The position numbers were made by a program, and so were the translations under genes. The notes under the pieces are model-generated. The model made no database searches and was not told the DNA's origin. It saw only the letters and a list, made by a program, of their open reading frames with translations. 64,000 nt of DNA from Streptomyces sp. NBC_01264 (GTDB lineage Bacteria; Actinomycetota; Actinomycetes; Streptomycetales; Streptomycetaceae). Location of the stretch: positions 2,232,001 to 2,296,000 of the forward strand of contig NZ_JAPEOX010000001.1 of the NCBI RefSeq assembly GCF_026340675.1, read 5' to 3'. Positions 49,677-60,451 of the stretch are shown here, in pieces; position 1 is the stretch's first letter, and each line of letters begins with the position of its first letter.

Positions 49677-50872
49677 CCGCCTTCGCCACGGCGGCCGGAG
49701 CGCGCGAGTCCCACGTCTGGGACCGCGCGTTCGGGCCGTGGATCCTCTACTTCGCGCTCGTGTGGGTCGCGACCGCGGTCTTCGTGCTCGGCGCGGACTT
49801 CCCCGCACTGCCGTACCGGGTCCTCGCCGTGGGCCTGCTCGCCCTCCTCGTCCCCTGGTTCTTCCGCGCCGGACGCCCCCTGCTGGTGCGGGAGCCCGGC
49901 GCCGAACCGCGCTCGTCCGCCCGCTACCTGGGTGTGGCGCTGGCCCTCTTCCTGCCCGCCGCCTCCCTAGTCGGCGAGACCCGGCTGATCACCTTCGCCC
50001 TCGCCCCGCAGTGCTTCATGCTGCTGCCCCTGCGGCGCGCGATCGGCGCGGTGGGCCTGGTGTCGCTGCTGCCGGTGGCCGGCTGGGCGCTGGTGTGGCG
50101 GCCGGAGGGGACGCACCTCTTCGTGAGCGCGATCAGCGCGCTCGCCACCTTCGCCTTCTCCGCTTTCTTCGGTGCCTGGACCGTCCGGATCATCGAGCAG
50201 AGCGAGGACCGGGCCTCCCTCATCGCGGAGCTCGACGCCAGCCGGGAGGAGGTGGCCCGGCTCTCCGCCGAACGCGGCGCCCACGCGGAAAGGGAACGCA
50301 TGTCCCGCGAGATCCACGACACCCTCGCCCAGGGCTTCACCAGTCTGCTGATGCTCGTACAAGCCGTGCAGTCGGAGCTGGACACCGATCCGGAGCGAGC
50401 CCGCCACCACTTGGAGCTGATGGAGGCCACCGCCCGGCAGAACCTGGCCGAGGCCCGCGCCCTGGTGGCGGGCGGCGCGCCCGCGGACCTCGACGGCGGT
50501 TCGCTGCCCGACGCGGTACGGCGGCTCGCGGCCCGGCAGGATCCGCCGGCGGAGGTCTCGGTGACCGGGGAGGTCCGGCCGCTGGCCGCGGCCTTGGAGG
50601 TGGTGGCCCTGCGGTCCTGCCAGGAGTCCTTGTCGAACGCGGCCAAGCACGCCGGACCTCGGGCCCGTTGCGCGGTGTCCCTCGCCTACGGCGCCGCCGA
50701 GCTGACCCTCACGGTCCGGGACACCGGCCGGGGCTTCGACCCGGCGGCCCCCGCACCGGGCTACGGCCTGCGGGGCCTGCTCGCCCGCGCGGCCGAGGAG
50801 GGCGGCACGGCGGCGGTCGACAGCGCCGCCTCGGCCGGCACCACCGTCACCGTCACCCTCCCGATCCGCTGA
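49652..50872 (+). CDS. Membrane sensor histidine kinase (HisKA_3/NarL-type)
   Basis: The N-terminal region has four to five transmembrane helices (ILYFALVWVATAVFVLG, VLAVGLLALLVPWFF, YLGVALALFLPAA and others). A short linker coiled coil (SREEVARLSAERGAHAERE) follows, then the dimerisation/phosphoacceptor His in MSREIHDTLAQGFTSLL and an ATPase domain (CQESLSNAAKHAG, VRDTGRGFDP, GLRGLLARA). The start is uncertain: GTG 49652 overlaps the permease stop by 25 bases and has no clear Shine-Dalgarno. The partner response regulator lies 37 bases downstream. It resembles DesK/LiaS-type sensors that watch membrane state or exporter flux. Confidence 0.9.
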   Translation: MEEPARRLTAFATAAGARESHVWDRAFGPWILYFALVWVATAVFVLGADFPALPYRVLAVGLLALLVPWFFRAGRPLLVREPGAEPRSSARYLGVALALFLPAASLVGETRLITFALAPQCFMLLPLRRAIGAVGLVSLLPVAGWALVWRPEGTHLFVSAISALATFAFSAFFGAWTVRIIEQSEDRASLIAELDASREEVARLSAERGAHAERERMSREIHDTLAQGFTSLLMLVQAVQSELDTDPERARHHLELMEATARQNLAEARALVAGGAPADLDGGSLPDAVRRLAARQDPPAEVSVTGEVRPLAAALEVVALRSCQESLSNAAKHAGPRARCAVSLAYGAAELTLTVRDTGRGFDPAAPAPGYGLRGLLARAAEEGGTAAVDSAASAGTTVTVTLPIR

Positions 50873-50909
50873 GCCGCTGAAGCGCTGAACCGCTGAGGAG
50901 CCGTACGAG

Positions 50910-51542
50910 ATGATCCGCATCCTGCTGGCCGACGACCACCCGGTGGTACGGGAGGGGCTGCGCGGCATGCTCGCCGCCGAACCGGACCTGGAGGTCGTCG
51001 CGGAGGCCTCGAACGGCCCGCAGGCCGAGGCACTGGCCGCGCGGCTGGTCCCCGGGGGCGGCCTGGACCTGATCCTGATGGACCTGCGGATGCCGGGCGG
51101 CGACGGGGTCGAATCCATCGCCCGCATCACGGCGGCCCGGCTGCCCGTACGGGTGGTGGTGCTGACCACGTACGAGGAGGACCGGGACATCCTGCGGGCC
51201 GTGGAGGCGGGGGCAGCGGGCTACCTGCTGAAGGACATGGCCCGGGCCGACCTGGCGGCCGCGATCCGGGCGGCCGTGCGCGGCGAGACGGTGCTCGCGC
51301 CGACGGTGGCGGGCCGGCTGGTCGACCGGCTCCGCACCCGTCCGTCGCTGCCGCGGCTCTCGGAACGCGAGGTGGCGGTGCTCCGCCTGGTGGCGGAGGG
51401 CGCGACCAACGCCGACATCGGCCGCCGCCTGTTCGTGGCGGAGTCCACGGTCAAGACGCACATGCTGCGCATCTTCGGAAAACTGGAGGTCACGGACCGC
51501 ACCGCGGCGGTGACGACGGCCATGCGGCACGGGCTGCTCTGA
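50910..51542 (+). CDS. NarL/LuxR-family response regulator
   Basis: The 210-residue protein has a receiver domain (ILLADDHPVVREGL, phosphoacceptor D58 in LILMDLRMPGGDG, Thr in VVLTTYEED, Lys in YLLKDM) and a C-terminal LuxR helix-turn-helix (LSEREVAVLRLVAEGATNADIGRRLFVAESTVKTH). It is last of the ABC-histidine kinase operon and probably controls that operon and perhaps membrane genes. The GAGGAG upstream of ATG 50910 gives a good start. The spacer has short GCTGA repeats of unknown significance. Confidence 0.96.
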   Translation: MIRILLADDHPVVREGLRGMLAAEPDLEVVAEASNGPQAEALAARLVPGGGLDLILMDLRMPGGDGVESIARITAARLPVRVVVLTTYEEDRDILRAVEAGAAGYLLKDMARADLAAAIRAAVRGETVLAPTVAGRLVDRLRTRPSLPRLSEREVAVLRLVAEGATNADIGRRLFVAESTVKTHMLRIFGKLEVTDRTAAVTTAMRHGLL

Positions 51543-51568
51543 CCGCGTCCGCTGCGCGGAGCCTGTCC

Positions 51569-51690
51569 GCCGGACAAATTCAGCCGGCGCGGCGTTTGAG
51601 CGCACCGGGCGCGCAGCGCCCGGGATCGGGGTCCGGGGCGGAGCCCCCGGGAAACGGCGAAAGGGCGGGGCGGGGAGACCCCCCCCACCC
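51569..51690. repeat. Dispersed intergenic repeat, copy C
   Basis: The convergent spacer between the response regulator and hisS contains GCCGGCGCGGCGTTTGAG, a GGGCGCGCAGCGCCC hairpin (about 51608-51623), then GGGGTCCGGGGCGGAGCCCC and GGGAAACGG...AGGGCGGGG. It is the same family as copies A, B and D and may double as a terminator. Confidence 0.75.
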
Positions 51691-51711
51691 CGCCCCACCG
51701 GCGGGTGACCG

Positions 51712-52971
51712 TCAGGCCAGGCGGGCCTGGACCGTGGCGACCACGTCGGCCAGTGCCACCGGCGTCTGCTCGCCGGACTGCATGTCCTTCAGCTGAACCA
51801 CGCCCTCCTCGAGGTCACGGTCCCCCGCGACCACCGCGAAGCGGGCCCCGCTCCGGTTCGCGTCCTTCATCGCACCCTTGAGGCCCTTGCCCCCGTAAGA
51901 GATGTCCGCGGCCACCCCGGCCCGCCGCAGCTCGGTCACCAGACCGAACAGCACCGGCTTCGCCGCGCCCAGGGCGATCGCGAAGACGGAGGTCGCGGAC
52001 GGGATGTCCAGTTCGACGCCCTCCGCTTCGAGCGCCAGCACCGTACGGTCGACGCCCAGCGCCCAGCCCACGGAGGGCAGCGCCGGTCCGCCGATCATCT
52101 CGGACAGGCCGTCGTAGCGGCCGCCGCCGCCCACCGCCGACTGCGAGCCGAGACCGTCGTGGACGAACTCGAAGGTGGTGCGGGTGTAGTAGTCCAGGCC
52201 GCGCACGAGCTTCTCGTCGTCCTCGAAGGCGACGCCGGCCGCCGTCACCAGCGCCCGCACCTCCTCGTGGTACGCCTTGCAGCCGTCGCAGAGGTAGTCG
52301 CGCAGCATCGGGGCTCCGACGAGCTGCTTCTGCACGTCGGCCCGCTTGTCGTCGAGCACGCGCAGCGGGTTGATCTCGGCCCGGCGCACGGTCTCCGCGT
52401 CCAGGTCGAGCCCCCGCAGGAAGGCCTGGAGGGCCTCCCGGTACACCGGGCGGCACTCCTTGTCGCCCAGCGAGTTCAGCAGGATGCGGAAGTTGCGCAG
52501 GCCCAGCGAGCGGTACGCCTGGTCGGCCAGGATGATCAGCTCGGCGTCCAGGGCCGGGTCCTCGGCGCCGATGGCCTCGGCGCCGACCTGGGAGAAGTGG
52601 CGGTAGCGGCCCGCCTGCGCGCGCTCGTAGCGGTAGTACGAGCCGGAGTACCAGAGCTTGACGGGCAGGCCGCCGAGCTTGTGCAGGTTGCCCTGCAGGG
52701 CGGCGCGGAGCACGGAGGCGGTGCCCTCGGGGCGCAGCGCGAGCTGGTCGCCGCCCTTCGTGGTGAGGGTGTACATCTCCTTGCTGACGATGTCGGTGGA
52801 CTCGCCGACACCGCGCGAGAACAGCTCGACGTTCTCGAAGCCGGGGGTCTCGACGTACCCGTAGCCGGAGTTCTTCAGGGGCGCGGAGATCGCCTCGCGC
52901 ACCGCCAGGAAGGTGGCCGAGCGGGGCGGCAGCAGGTCGTACGTGCCCTTGGGGGCCTGAAAAGTACTCAC
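51712..52971 (-). CDS. hisS: Histidyl-tRNA synthetase
   Basis: HisS charges tRNA(His). The 419-residue class II enzyme has motif 1 near the N-terminus ([19 protein letters not shown]), motif 2 in [15 protein letters not shown] and [15 protein letters not shown], the histidine-specific [12 protein letters not shown] near residue 260, and motif 3 [14 protein letters not shown]. An anticodon-binding C-domain completes it. The start is GTG 52971 ([10 protein letters not shown]); the long upstream open frame overlaps the MBL gene antisense and is rejected. It follows the MBL gene by 10 bases. Here rel lies further downstream on the same strand. Confidence 0.96.
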   Translation of the reverse strand: MSTFQAPKGTYDLLPPRSATFLAVREAISAPLKNSGYGYVETPGFENVELFSRGVGESTDIVSKEMYTLTTKGGDQLALRPEGTASVLRAALQGNLHKLGGLPVKLWYSGSYYRYERAQAGRYRHFSQVGAEAIGAEDPALDAELIILADQAYRSLGLRNFRILLNSLGDKECRPVYREALQAFLRGLDLDAETVRRAEINPLRVLDDKRADVQKQLVGAPMLRDYLCDGCKAYHEEVRALVTAAGVAFEDDEKLVRGLDYYTRTTFEFVHDGLGSQSAVGGGGRYDGLSEMIGGPALPSVGWALGVDRTVLALEAEGVELDIPSATSVFAIALGAAKPVLFGLVTELRRAGVAADISYGGKGLKGAMKDANRSGARFAVVAGDRDLEEGVVQLKDMQSGEQTPVALADVVATVQARLA

Positions 52972-52981
52972 GAAACTCTCG

Positions 52982-53692
52982 TCACATTCCTCGTCGTGGA
53001 GACGTGAAACCGTCTCCCAGGCCGGCGGCCACCTGCCGCAGGTACGGGTTGGTGGCTCGCTCACGGCCAATGGTCGTGTGCTCGTTGTGTCCGGGCAGCA
53101 CCACGGTCGAATCGTCGAGCGGCAGGCACACGCGGGCCAGCGATTCGAGCATGTCGGCGTGGCTGCCGCCGGGGAAGTCGGTACGGCCGATGGAGCCGGC
53201 GAAGAGCAGGTCACCCGAGAACAGCAGCGGCGGGATGTCGGCCGCGGCGGGAGTCCCGAAGGTCACCGACCCCCTGGTATGGCCGGGGGCGTGCGACACG
53301 GTGAGCTCCATGCCGGCCAGGGCGAGCTTCGCGCCGTGGTTAAGCTCCTTGACGTCGGAGGGCTCCCCCACCGTGAGCTCGCCCATCAGCTGGGCGCCGA
53401 GGGCGCGGCCGAGGGCCTTCTCCGGGTCGCTCATCATGAAGCGGTCCTCGGGGTGGATCCAGGCCGGTACGTCGTGTGCTCCGCACACAGGGACCACCGA
53501 GGCCACATGATCGATGTGGCCATGGGTGAGGACGACCGCGACGGGCTTGAGCCGATGCTTCTTCAACGTCTCTTCGACACCCTGGGTGGCCTGGTGGCCC
53601 GGGTCGATGATGACGCACTCCTCACCGGCGGCGGGGGCGACCACGTAACAGTTGGTCCCCCAGGCCCCGGCGGGGAATCCGGCAATCAGCAC
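52982..53692 (-). CDS. MBL-fold metallohydrolase (glyoxalase II-like)
   Basis: This 236-residue metallo-beta-lactamase-fold hydrolase has the metal motif [10 protein letters not shown] (HxHxDH), a further ligand His in [11 protein letters not shown], Asp in [20 protein letters not shown] and His in [11 protein letters not shown]. Its small size resembles GloB-like or hydroxyacylglutathione hydrolase homologues; actinobacteria lack glutathione, so the substrate may be a mycothiol thioester or another ester. The GTG start at 53692 has GAGGA upstream; a TTG at 53704 is the alternative. It precedes hisS by 10 bases. Confidence 0.9.
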   Translation of the reverse strand: MLIAGFPAGAWGTNCYVVAPAAGEECVIIDPGHQATQGVEETLKKHRLKPVAVVLTHGHIDHVASVVPVCGAHDVPAWIHPEDRFMMSDPEKALGRALGAQLMGELTVGEPSDVKELNHGAKLALAGMELTVSHAPGHTRGSVTFGTPAAADIPPLLFSGDLLFAGSIGRTDFPGGSHADMLESLARVCLPLDDSTVVLPGHNEHTTIGRERATNPYLRQVAAGLGDGFTSPRRGM

Positions 53693-53846
53693 GTTCGTCC
53701 TCAATCGTCGTCCGGCGGGAGGCTTGCAGATCGGAATGCTGCTGCTCAGAGCCTACCGGCGCCGCTCATTACACAGCGAACCCATATACGGTACGGCCTA
53801 ACCCAGCCCGGACAGTGGTACCAGACACGCACAAGGAGACGACCCG

Positions 53847-54626
53847 GTGGTCACGAGCGATCAGCGGCGGCGCCAGCTCGCCAGGGAGAAGTACGAACGC
53901 CAGCAGAAGCGGCGTGCCGAAGCGCGGCAGAAGTCGCGCAAGCGGCTCGCCGTGATCGGTGCGGCGGTGGCCGTGGTCGTGGCGGCGCTGGTCGGCCTCG
54001 TGGCCGGCGGTGTGTTCGACAAGGACAAGAAGGACGAGGCGGCCGACCCGGCCGCGTCCCCCTCGGCCCAGCCCACCCCGCAGCAGTCCCCTTCCCCGGC
54101 GATGGCGATCGACGCCAAGGCGAAGTACACCTTCGACCTGAAGACCAGCGCGGGCGACATCAAGGTCGAGATGGATGCGGCGAAGGCCCCGCAGACGGTC
54201 AACTCGTTCAAGTCGCTCGCCGACAAGAAGTTCTTCGACAACACCAAGTGCCACCGCCTGACGACGGGCGGCATCTTCGTCCTGCAGTGCGGTGACCCGC
54301 AGGGCACCGGCTCGGGCGGCCCCGGCTACACCATCCCCGACGAGAACCTCGACGGGCTGGGCAAGCCCAACGCGACGGGCCAGGTCGTCTACCCGGCGGG
54401 CACGGTGGCGATGGCCAACGCCGGCCCCGGCACGGGCGGCAGCCAGTTCTTCCTGGTCTACAAGGACAGCCCGCTGGCTCCCTCGTACACCCCCTTCGGC
54501 AAGATCGACGCGGCCGGCCTGAAGGTGCTCGAAGAGGTGGCCAAGGCCGGTGTGGCCGACGGCGGCCAGGACGGCGCCCCCAAGACCCCCGTGACCATCG
54601 AGAAGGGCACCGTCACCCAGAACTGA
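53847..54626 (+). CDS. Peptidyl-prolyl cis-trans isomerase (cyclophilin) with membrane anchor
   Basis: The product has 259 residues. A basic N-terminus and one transmembrane helix (about residues 33-55, LAVIGAAVAVVVAALVGLVAGGVF) precede a Pro/Ser-rich linker and a cyclophilin domain (TFDLKTSAGDIKVEMDAAKAPQTVNSFKSL, CHRLTTGGIFVLQCGDPQGTG, MANAGPGTGGSQFFLVY). It should face outside the membrane and help fold secreted proteins. GTG 53847 has AAGGAG 10 bases upstream. It is divergent from the MBL hydrolase gene. The isomerase catalytic FxMpG region is altered (IFVLQCG), as in many bacterial paralogues. Confidence 0.92.
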   Translation: MVTSDQRRRQLAREKYERQQKRRAEARQKSRKRLAVIGAAVAVVVAALVGLVAGGVFDKDKKDEAADPAASPSAQPTPQQSPSPAMAIDAKAKYTFDLKTSAGDIKVEMDAAKAPQTVNSFKSLADKKFFDNTKCHRLTTGGIFVLQCGDPQGTGSGGPGYTIPDENLDGLGKPNATGQVVYPAGTVAMANAGPGTGGSQFFLVYKDSPLAPSYTPFGKIDAAGLKVLEEVAKAGVADGGQDGAPKTPVTIEKGTVTQN

Positions 54627-54833
54627 CCGGGACCGGGCGCCCCGGGCCCGGACTGCATCCGCGATGGCGCTTCGGACGTCGGTACGCCGATATTCCGTCG
54701 TGCTGGATGCGGACAGCCGGCCCGGCGGTCGCCTATGTTGGCGTTGTGCAGGGCGGGCGCGGCCCGCCCCAGGAAACTGTGGACGATGCCCAGGGGGTTG
54801 ACCCCTCGCAAGGCATCAGGTGGAGGAGGCGCT

Positions 54834-56063
54834 GTGAGCAGCGACCCGTGGGGCCGAGTCGACGAGACCGGCACCGTGTACGTGCGTACTGCCGATGGCG
54901 AGAAGGTCGTCGGCTCGTGGCAGGCCGGCACCCCGGAGGAGGCCCTGGCCTACTTCGAGCGCAAGTACGAGGGCCTGGTGGTCGAGATCGGCCTCCTCGA
55001 ACGACGGGTGCGGACCACCGATCTGGCCGCCAAGGACGCCCAGACGGCCATCGAGCACCTGCGCACGCAGGTGGACGAGCACCACGCCGTCGGCGACCTC
55101 GACGCGCTGCGCGTCCGGCTCGACAAGCTGGTGTCGACCGTGGACTCGCGCCGCGAGGAGCGCAAGGTCCAGAAGGCCAAGCAGACGGACGAGGCCCGTA
55201 CGGCCAAGGACGCGCTGGTGGCCGAGGCCGAGGAGCTGGCGCAGAGCGACCAGTGGCGCAGCGCCGGCGAGCGGCTGCGGGCCCTGGTGGACATCTGGAA
55301 GGGTCTGCCCCGCCTCGACCGCAAGTCGGACGACGAGCTGTGGCACCGCTTCTCGCACGCCCGCTCCGCCTTCTCCAAGCGCCGCAAGGCCCACTTCGCC
55401 TCGCTCGACGCGCAGCGCGAGGACGCCCGCAAGGTCAAGGAGAAGCTGGTCGCGGAGGCCGAGTCGCTGTCGAAGTCGACCGACTGGGGTCCGACGGCCG
55501 CGCGCTACCGCGAGCTGATGGAGAACTGGAAGGCCGCGGGCCGCGCGCAGCGCGAGTCCGAGGACGACCTGTGGAACCGTTTCCGCGGCGCCCAGGACGT
55601 GTTCTTCGCGGCCCGCAGCGAGGTGTTCGCGGAGCGCGACGCCGAGCAGGTGGAGAACCTGAAGCTGAAGGAGGAGCTGGCCGACGAGGCCGAGAAGCTC
55701 GTCCCGATCACGGACCTGAAGGCGGCCCGTGCCGCGTTCCGTTCCCTGAACGAGCGCTGGGAGGCCATCGGCCACGTACCGCGGGACGCGCGTCCCAAGG
55801 TCGAGGGCCGGATGCACACCGTCGAGCGGGCCATCCAGGAGGCCGAGGAAGGCGAGTGGCGCCGTACGAACCCGGAGGCGCGGGCCCGTGCGGCCGGTCT
55901 GACAGGTCAGCTGCAGGCGGCGGTCGACAAGCTGCGCGGCCAGATCGACGCGGCGCGCGCGCAGGGCAACAACTCCAAGGCCGACAAGCTGTCCCGGGAG
56001 CTGGAGGGCCGCCAGGCCCTGCTGGACCAGGCGCTGAAGGGTCTCGAGGAGTTCGGCGGCTGA
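54834..56063 (+). CDS. DUF349-repeat coiled-coil protein
   Basis: The 409-residue protein is predicted highly helical with three DUF349 repeats (KDALVAEAEELAQSDQWRSA, KEKLVAEAESLSKSTDWGPT, KEELADEAEKLVPITDLKAA). Each includes a conserved WK..GR/W..IG..PR-type segment (WKGLPRLDRKSDDELWHRF, WKAAGRAQRESEDDLWNRF, WEAIGHVPRDARPKVEGRM). Its N-terminal region is a short unique domain. It ends at a good terminator. The GTG start at 54834 follows GGAGGAGG closely. The function is poorly known; in actinobacteria the gene is regularly next to rel. Confidence 0.9.
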   Translation: MSSDPWGRVDETGTVYVRTADGEKVVGSWQAGTPEEALAYFERKYEGLVVEIGLLERRVRTTDLAAKDAQTAIEHLRTQVDEHHAVGDLDALRVRLDKLVSTVDSRREERKVQKAKQTDEARTAKDALVAEAEELAQSDQWRSAGERLRALVDIWKGLPRLDRKSDDELWHRFSHARSAFSKRRKAHFASLDAQREDARKVKEKLVAEAESLSKSTDWGPTAARYRELMENWKAAGRAQRESEDDLWNRFRGAQDVFFAARSEVFAERDAEQVENLKLKEELADEAEKLVPITDLKAARAAFRSLNERWEAIGHVPRDARPKVEGRMHTVERAIQEAEEGEWRRTNPEARARAAGLTGQLQAAVDKLRGQIDAARAQGNNSKADKLSRELEGRQALLDQALKGLEEFGG

Positions 56064-56087
56064 TGTCGCGGACGCCCGGCACGTGAG

Positions 56088-56122
56088 AGGGCCCCGGTAC
56101 GCACTGCGTACCGGGGCCCTTT
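56088..56122. terminator. Shared hairpin terminator between DUF349 gene and rel
   Basis: AGGGCCCCGGTACGCA (56088-56103) pairs exactly with TGCGTACCGGGGCCCT (56105-56120), followed by TT. It separates two convergent genes and can act on both strands. Confidence 0.88.
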
Positions 56123-56135
56123 CACATGTGCGGTG

Positions 56136-58571
<2,436 letters not shown>

Positions 58572-58679
58572 GAGCGCTCCTCAGCGGTTCCGGTACCCGT
58601 GTCCGGTCCGGACAACCCATCGTAGCGAGGGTTCCGCCACCTCGTTCCCCGAGTCCACCCCGACTCGGGCCGGTCCCGG

Positions 58680-58765
58680 CCACATCCAGCCCGTCCGGCG
58701 TTTGAGGACCGGGGTCCGGGGCGGAGCCCCGGGGAACGGTGGAAGGGCGGGTAGGGGACAAGCCC
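58680..58765. repeat. Dispersed intergenic repeat, copy D
   Basis: The rel-apt spacer holds ATCCAGCCCGTCCGGCGTTTGAGG, then GGGGTCCGGGGCGGAGCCCC and GGGAACGGTGGAAGGGCGGGTAGGGGACA. It is nearly identical to the second half of copy A at 16860-16960. Confidence 0.85.
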
Positions 58766-58788
58766 CCACGCAGCACCCCGCACACGCG

Positions 58789-58831
58789 GAAGCGGGCGCG
58801 CCCCGGGATTCCCCCGGGGCGCGCCCGCTTC
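58789..58831 (-). terminator. Hairpin terminator downstream of apt
   Basis: An exact 19-bp stem (58789-58807 with 58813-58831) with a 5-base loop lies 13 bases after the apt stop. It ends the secD-secF-apt transcript. Confidence 0.88.
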
Positions 58832-58844
58832 ACAGTCAGCGTCG

Positions 58845-59399
58845 TCAGACCACGATCAGCGCGTCCAGCGGCGCATCGCCCAGTACGGGCACCAGCCGCT
58901 CACGCCCCGGCAGGAACGAGAGCTCCATCAGGACCGCGACCCCCGCGACCTCCGCCCCGGCCCGCCGGATCAGCTCCAGCGAGGCCGCCGCGGTACCGCC
59001 GGTGGCCAGTACGTCGTCGATGACCATGACCCGGTCATCCGCGCACAGCGCCTCCGCGTGGATCTCGATCTCCGCCGACCCGTACTCCAGGTCGTAGGAC
59101 TGCAGGAGCGTGGCCCCGGGCAGCTTCCCGGCCTTGCGGACCGGCACGAAGCCGATGCCCGCCTGCACGGCCACCGGAGCCGCCAGGATGAATCCCCGCG
59201 CCTCCAGCCCGACGATCTTCGTCGCTCCGTACTGCCCGGCCAGGGCCACCAGCGCGTCCGTGAGGGCGCCGAACGCCTTCGGGTCGGCCAGCAGCGGGGT
59301 GATGTCCTTGAACATCACGCCCGGCTTCGGGTAGTCCTCGACGTCCGTGATCCTGCTGAGCAGCAGGTCCCGTACGCCGGAGGGCAGCTCCGTGGTCAC
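58845..59399 (-). CDS. apt: Adenine phosphoribosyltransferase
   Basis: Apt salvages adenine to AMP with PRPP. The 184-residue protein has the PRPP loop VMVIDDVLATGGTA near residue 125, IVGLEARGFILAAPVAVQAGIGFVPVRKAGKLPG for base recognition, and YDLEYGSAEIEIHA. The GTG start at 59399 overlaps the secF stop by 4 bases (GTGA), so it is coupled to secF. The secD-secF-apt-rel order is conserved in Streptomyces. Confidence 0.96.
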   Translation of the reverse strand: MTTELPSGVRDLLLSRITDVEDYPKPGVMFKDITPLLADPKAFGALTDALVALAGQYGATKIVGLEARGFILAAPVAVQAGIGFVPVRKAGKLPGATLLQSYDLEYGSAEIEIHAEALCADDRVMVIDDVLATGGTAAASLELIRRAGAEVAGVAVLMELSFLPGRERLVPVLGDAPLDALIVV

Positions 59400-60448
59400 C
59401 GGCGCCGTCCCGACCGGCCCTGCGCCACTGCCTCGGAGGACTCTTCGGTGCCGGCGTCCTCGGGCGATTCGCCCCTGGCCTCGGCCGACGCCCGCTTCGC
59501 GAGCACCCGCTTCTTCAGGGCCTTCATCGCCGGCTCGCGCTCCTTCAGGTCCACGACCAGCGGGGTCGCGATGAAGATCGACGAGTAGGCACCGGCCGCG
59601 AGGCCGACGAACAGCGACAGCGAGATGTCGTTCAGCATGCCGGCGCCCAGGAAGCCGCCACCGATGAAGAGCAGCGCCCCGACAGGGAGCAGGGCCACGA
59701 CGGTGGTGTTGATCGAGCGGACCAGGGTGCCGTTGATGCTGCGGTTGGCGACCTCGCTGTACGTCCAGCGGCTCTGCTTGGTGATGTCCTTCGAGCCCTC
59801 CTTGAGACCGTCGAAGACGACGACGGTGTCGTAGAGGGAGTAACCGAGGATGGTCAGCAGACCGATGACCGTACCCGGGGTGACCTCGAAGCCGACCAGC
59901 GCGTACACGCCGACGGTGATCGTGAGGTCGTGGATCAGGGCGATGAGCGCCGCGATCGCCATCCGCCACTCGAAGGCGATGGCCAGGTAGATCACCACGA
60001 GGACCATGAACACGCCGAGGCCGGTCCACGCCTTGTTGGCGATCTGCTCGCCCCAGCTGGGGCCGACCAGGTCCGCGTTGATCTGGCCCGCGTCCATCTT
60101 GAAGTCGGCGGCGAGCTTCGTCTTCACGTCGGCCGCGGCGTTGGTGTCCAGATCCGAGATCTGGATGCGCAGGGCGCCGGTGCCGAGCTTCTGGACGACC
60201 GCGTCGTGGCCGGAGGCCTTCTCCGCGACCTCGCGGGCGTGGGTCTCCGAGATGGTGGACTTCGGGGTGGTGAAGACGGCACCACCCTTGAACTCGATGC
60301 CCATGTTGAGGCCCTGAACGGCCAGGGCCACGATCGCCGTGATGGTGATCAGGATGGAAACGCCGTACCAGACGAAGCGCTTGCCGACGAAGTCGTAGCC
60401 GACCTCACCCCGGTACAGCTTGGCGCCGAGATCTCCGAGCTTCGACAT
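59396..60448 (-). CDS. secF: Protein translocase subunit SecF
   Basis: SecF, with SecD, uses the proton-motive force to pull preproteins through SecYEG. The 350-residue protein has six transmembrane helices, a first periplasmic domain (IEFKGGAVFTTPKSTISETHA), and GYSLYDTVVVFDGLKE plus NRSINGTLVRSINTTVVALLP conserved motifs. The C-terminal cytosolic tail is basic and rich in Glu/Ala. It starts 4 bases after secD. apt overlaps its end. Confidence 0.96.
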   Translation of the reverse strand: MSKLGDLGAKLYRGEVGYDFVGKRFVWYGVSILITITAIVALAVQGLNMGIEFKGGAVFTTPKSTISETHAREVAEKASGHDAVVQKLGTGALRIQISDLDTNAAADVKTKLAADFKMDAGQINADLVGPSWGEQIANKAWTGLGVFMVLVVIYLAIAFEWRMAIAALIALIHDLTITVGVYALVGFEVTPGTVIGLLTILGYSLYDTVVVFDGLKEGSKDITKQSRWTYSEVANRSINGTLVRSINTTVVALLPVGALLFIGGGFLGAGMLNDISLSLFVGLAAGAYSSIFIATPLVVDLKEREPAMKALKKRVLAKRASAEARGESPEDAGTEESSEAVAQGRSGRRR

Positions 60449-60451
60449 CTC

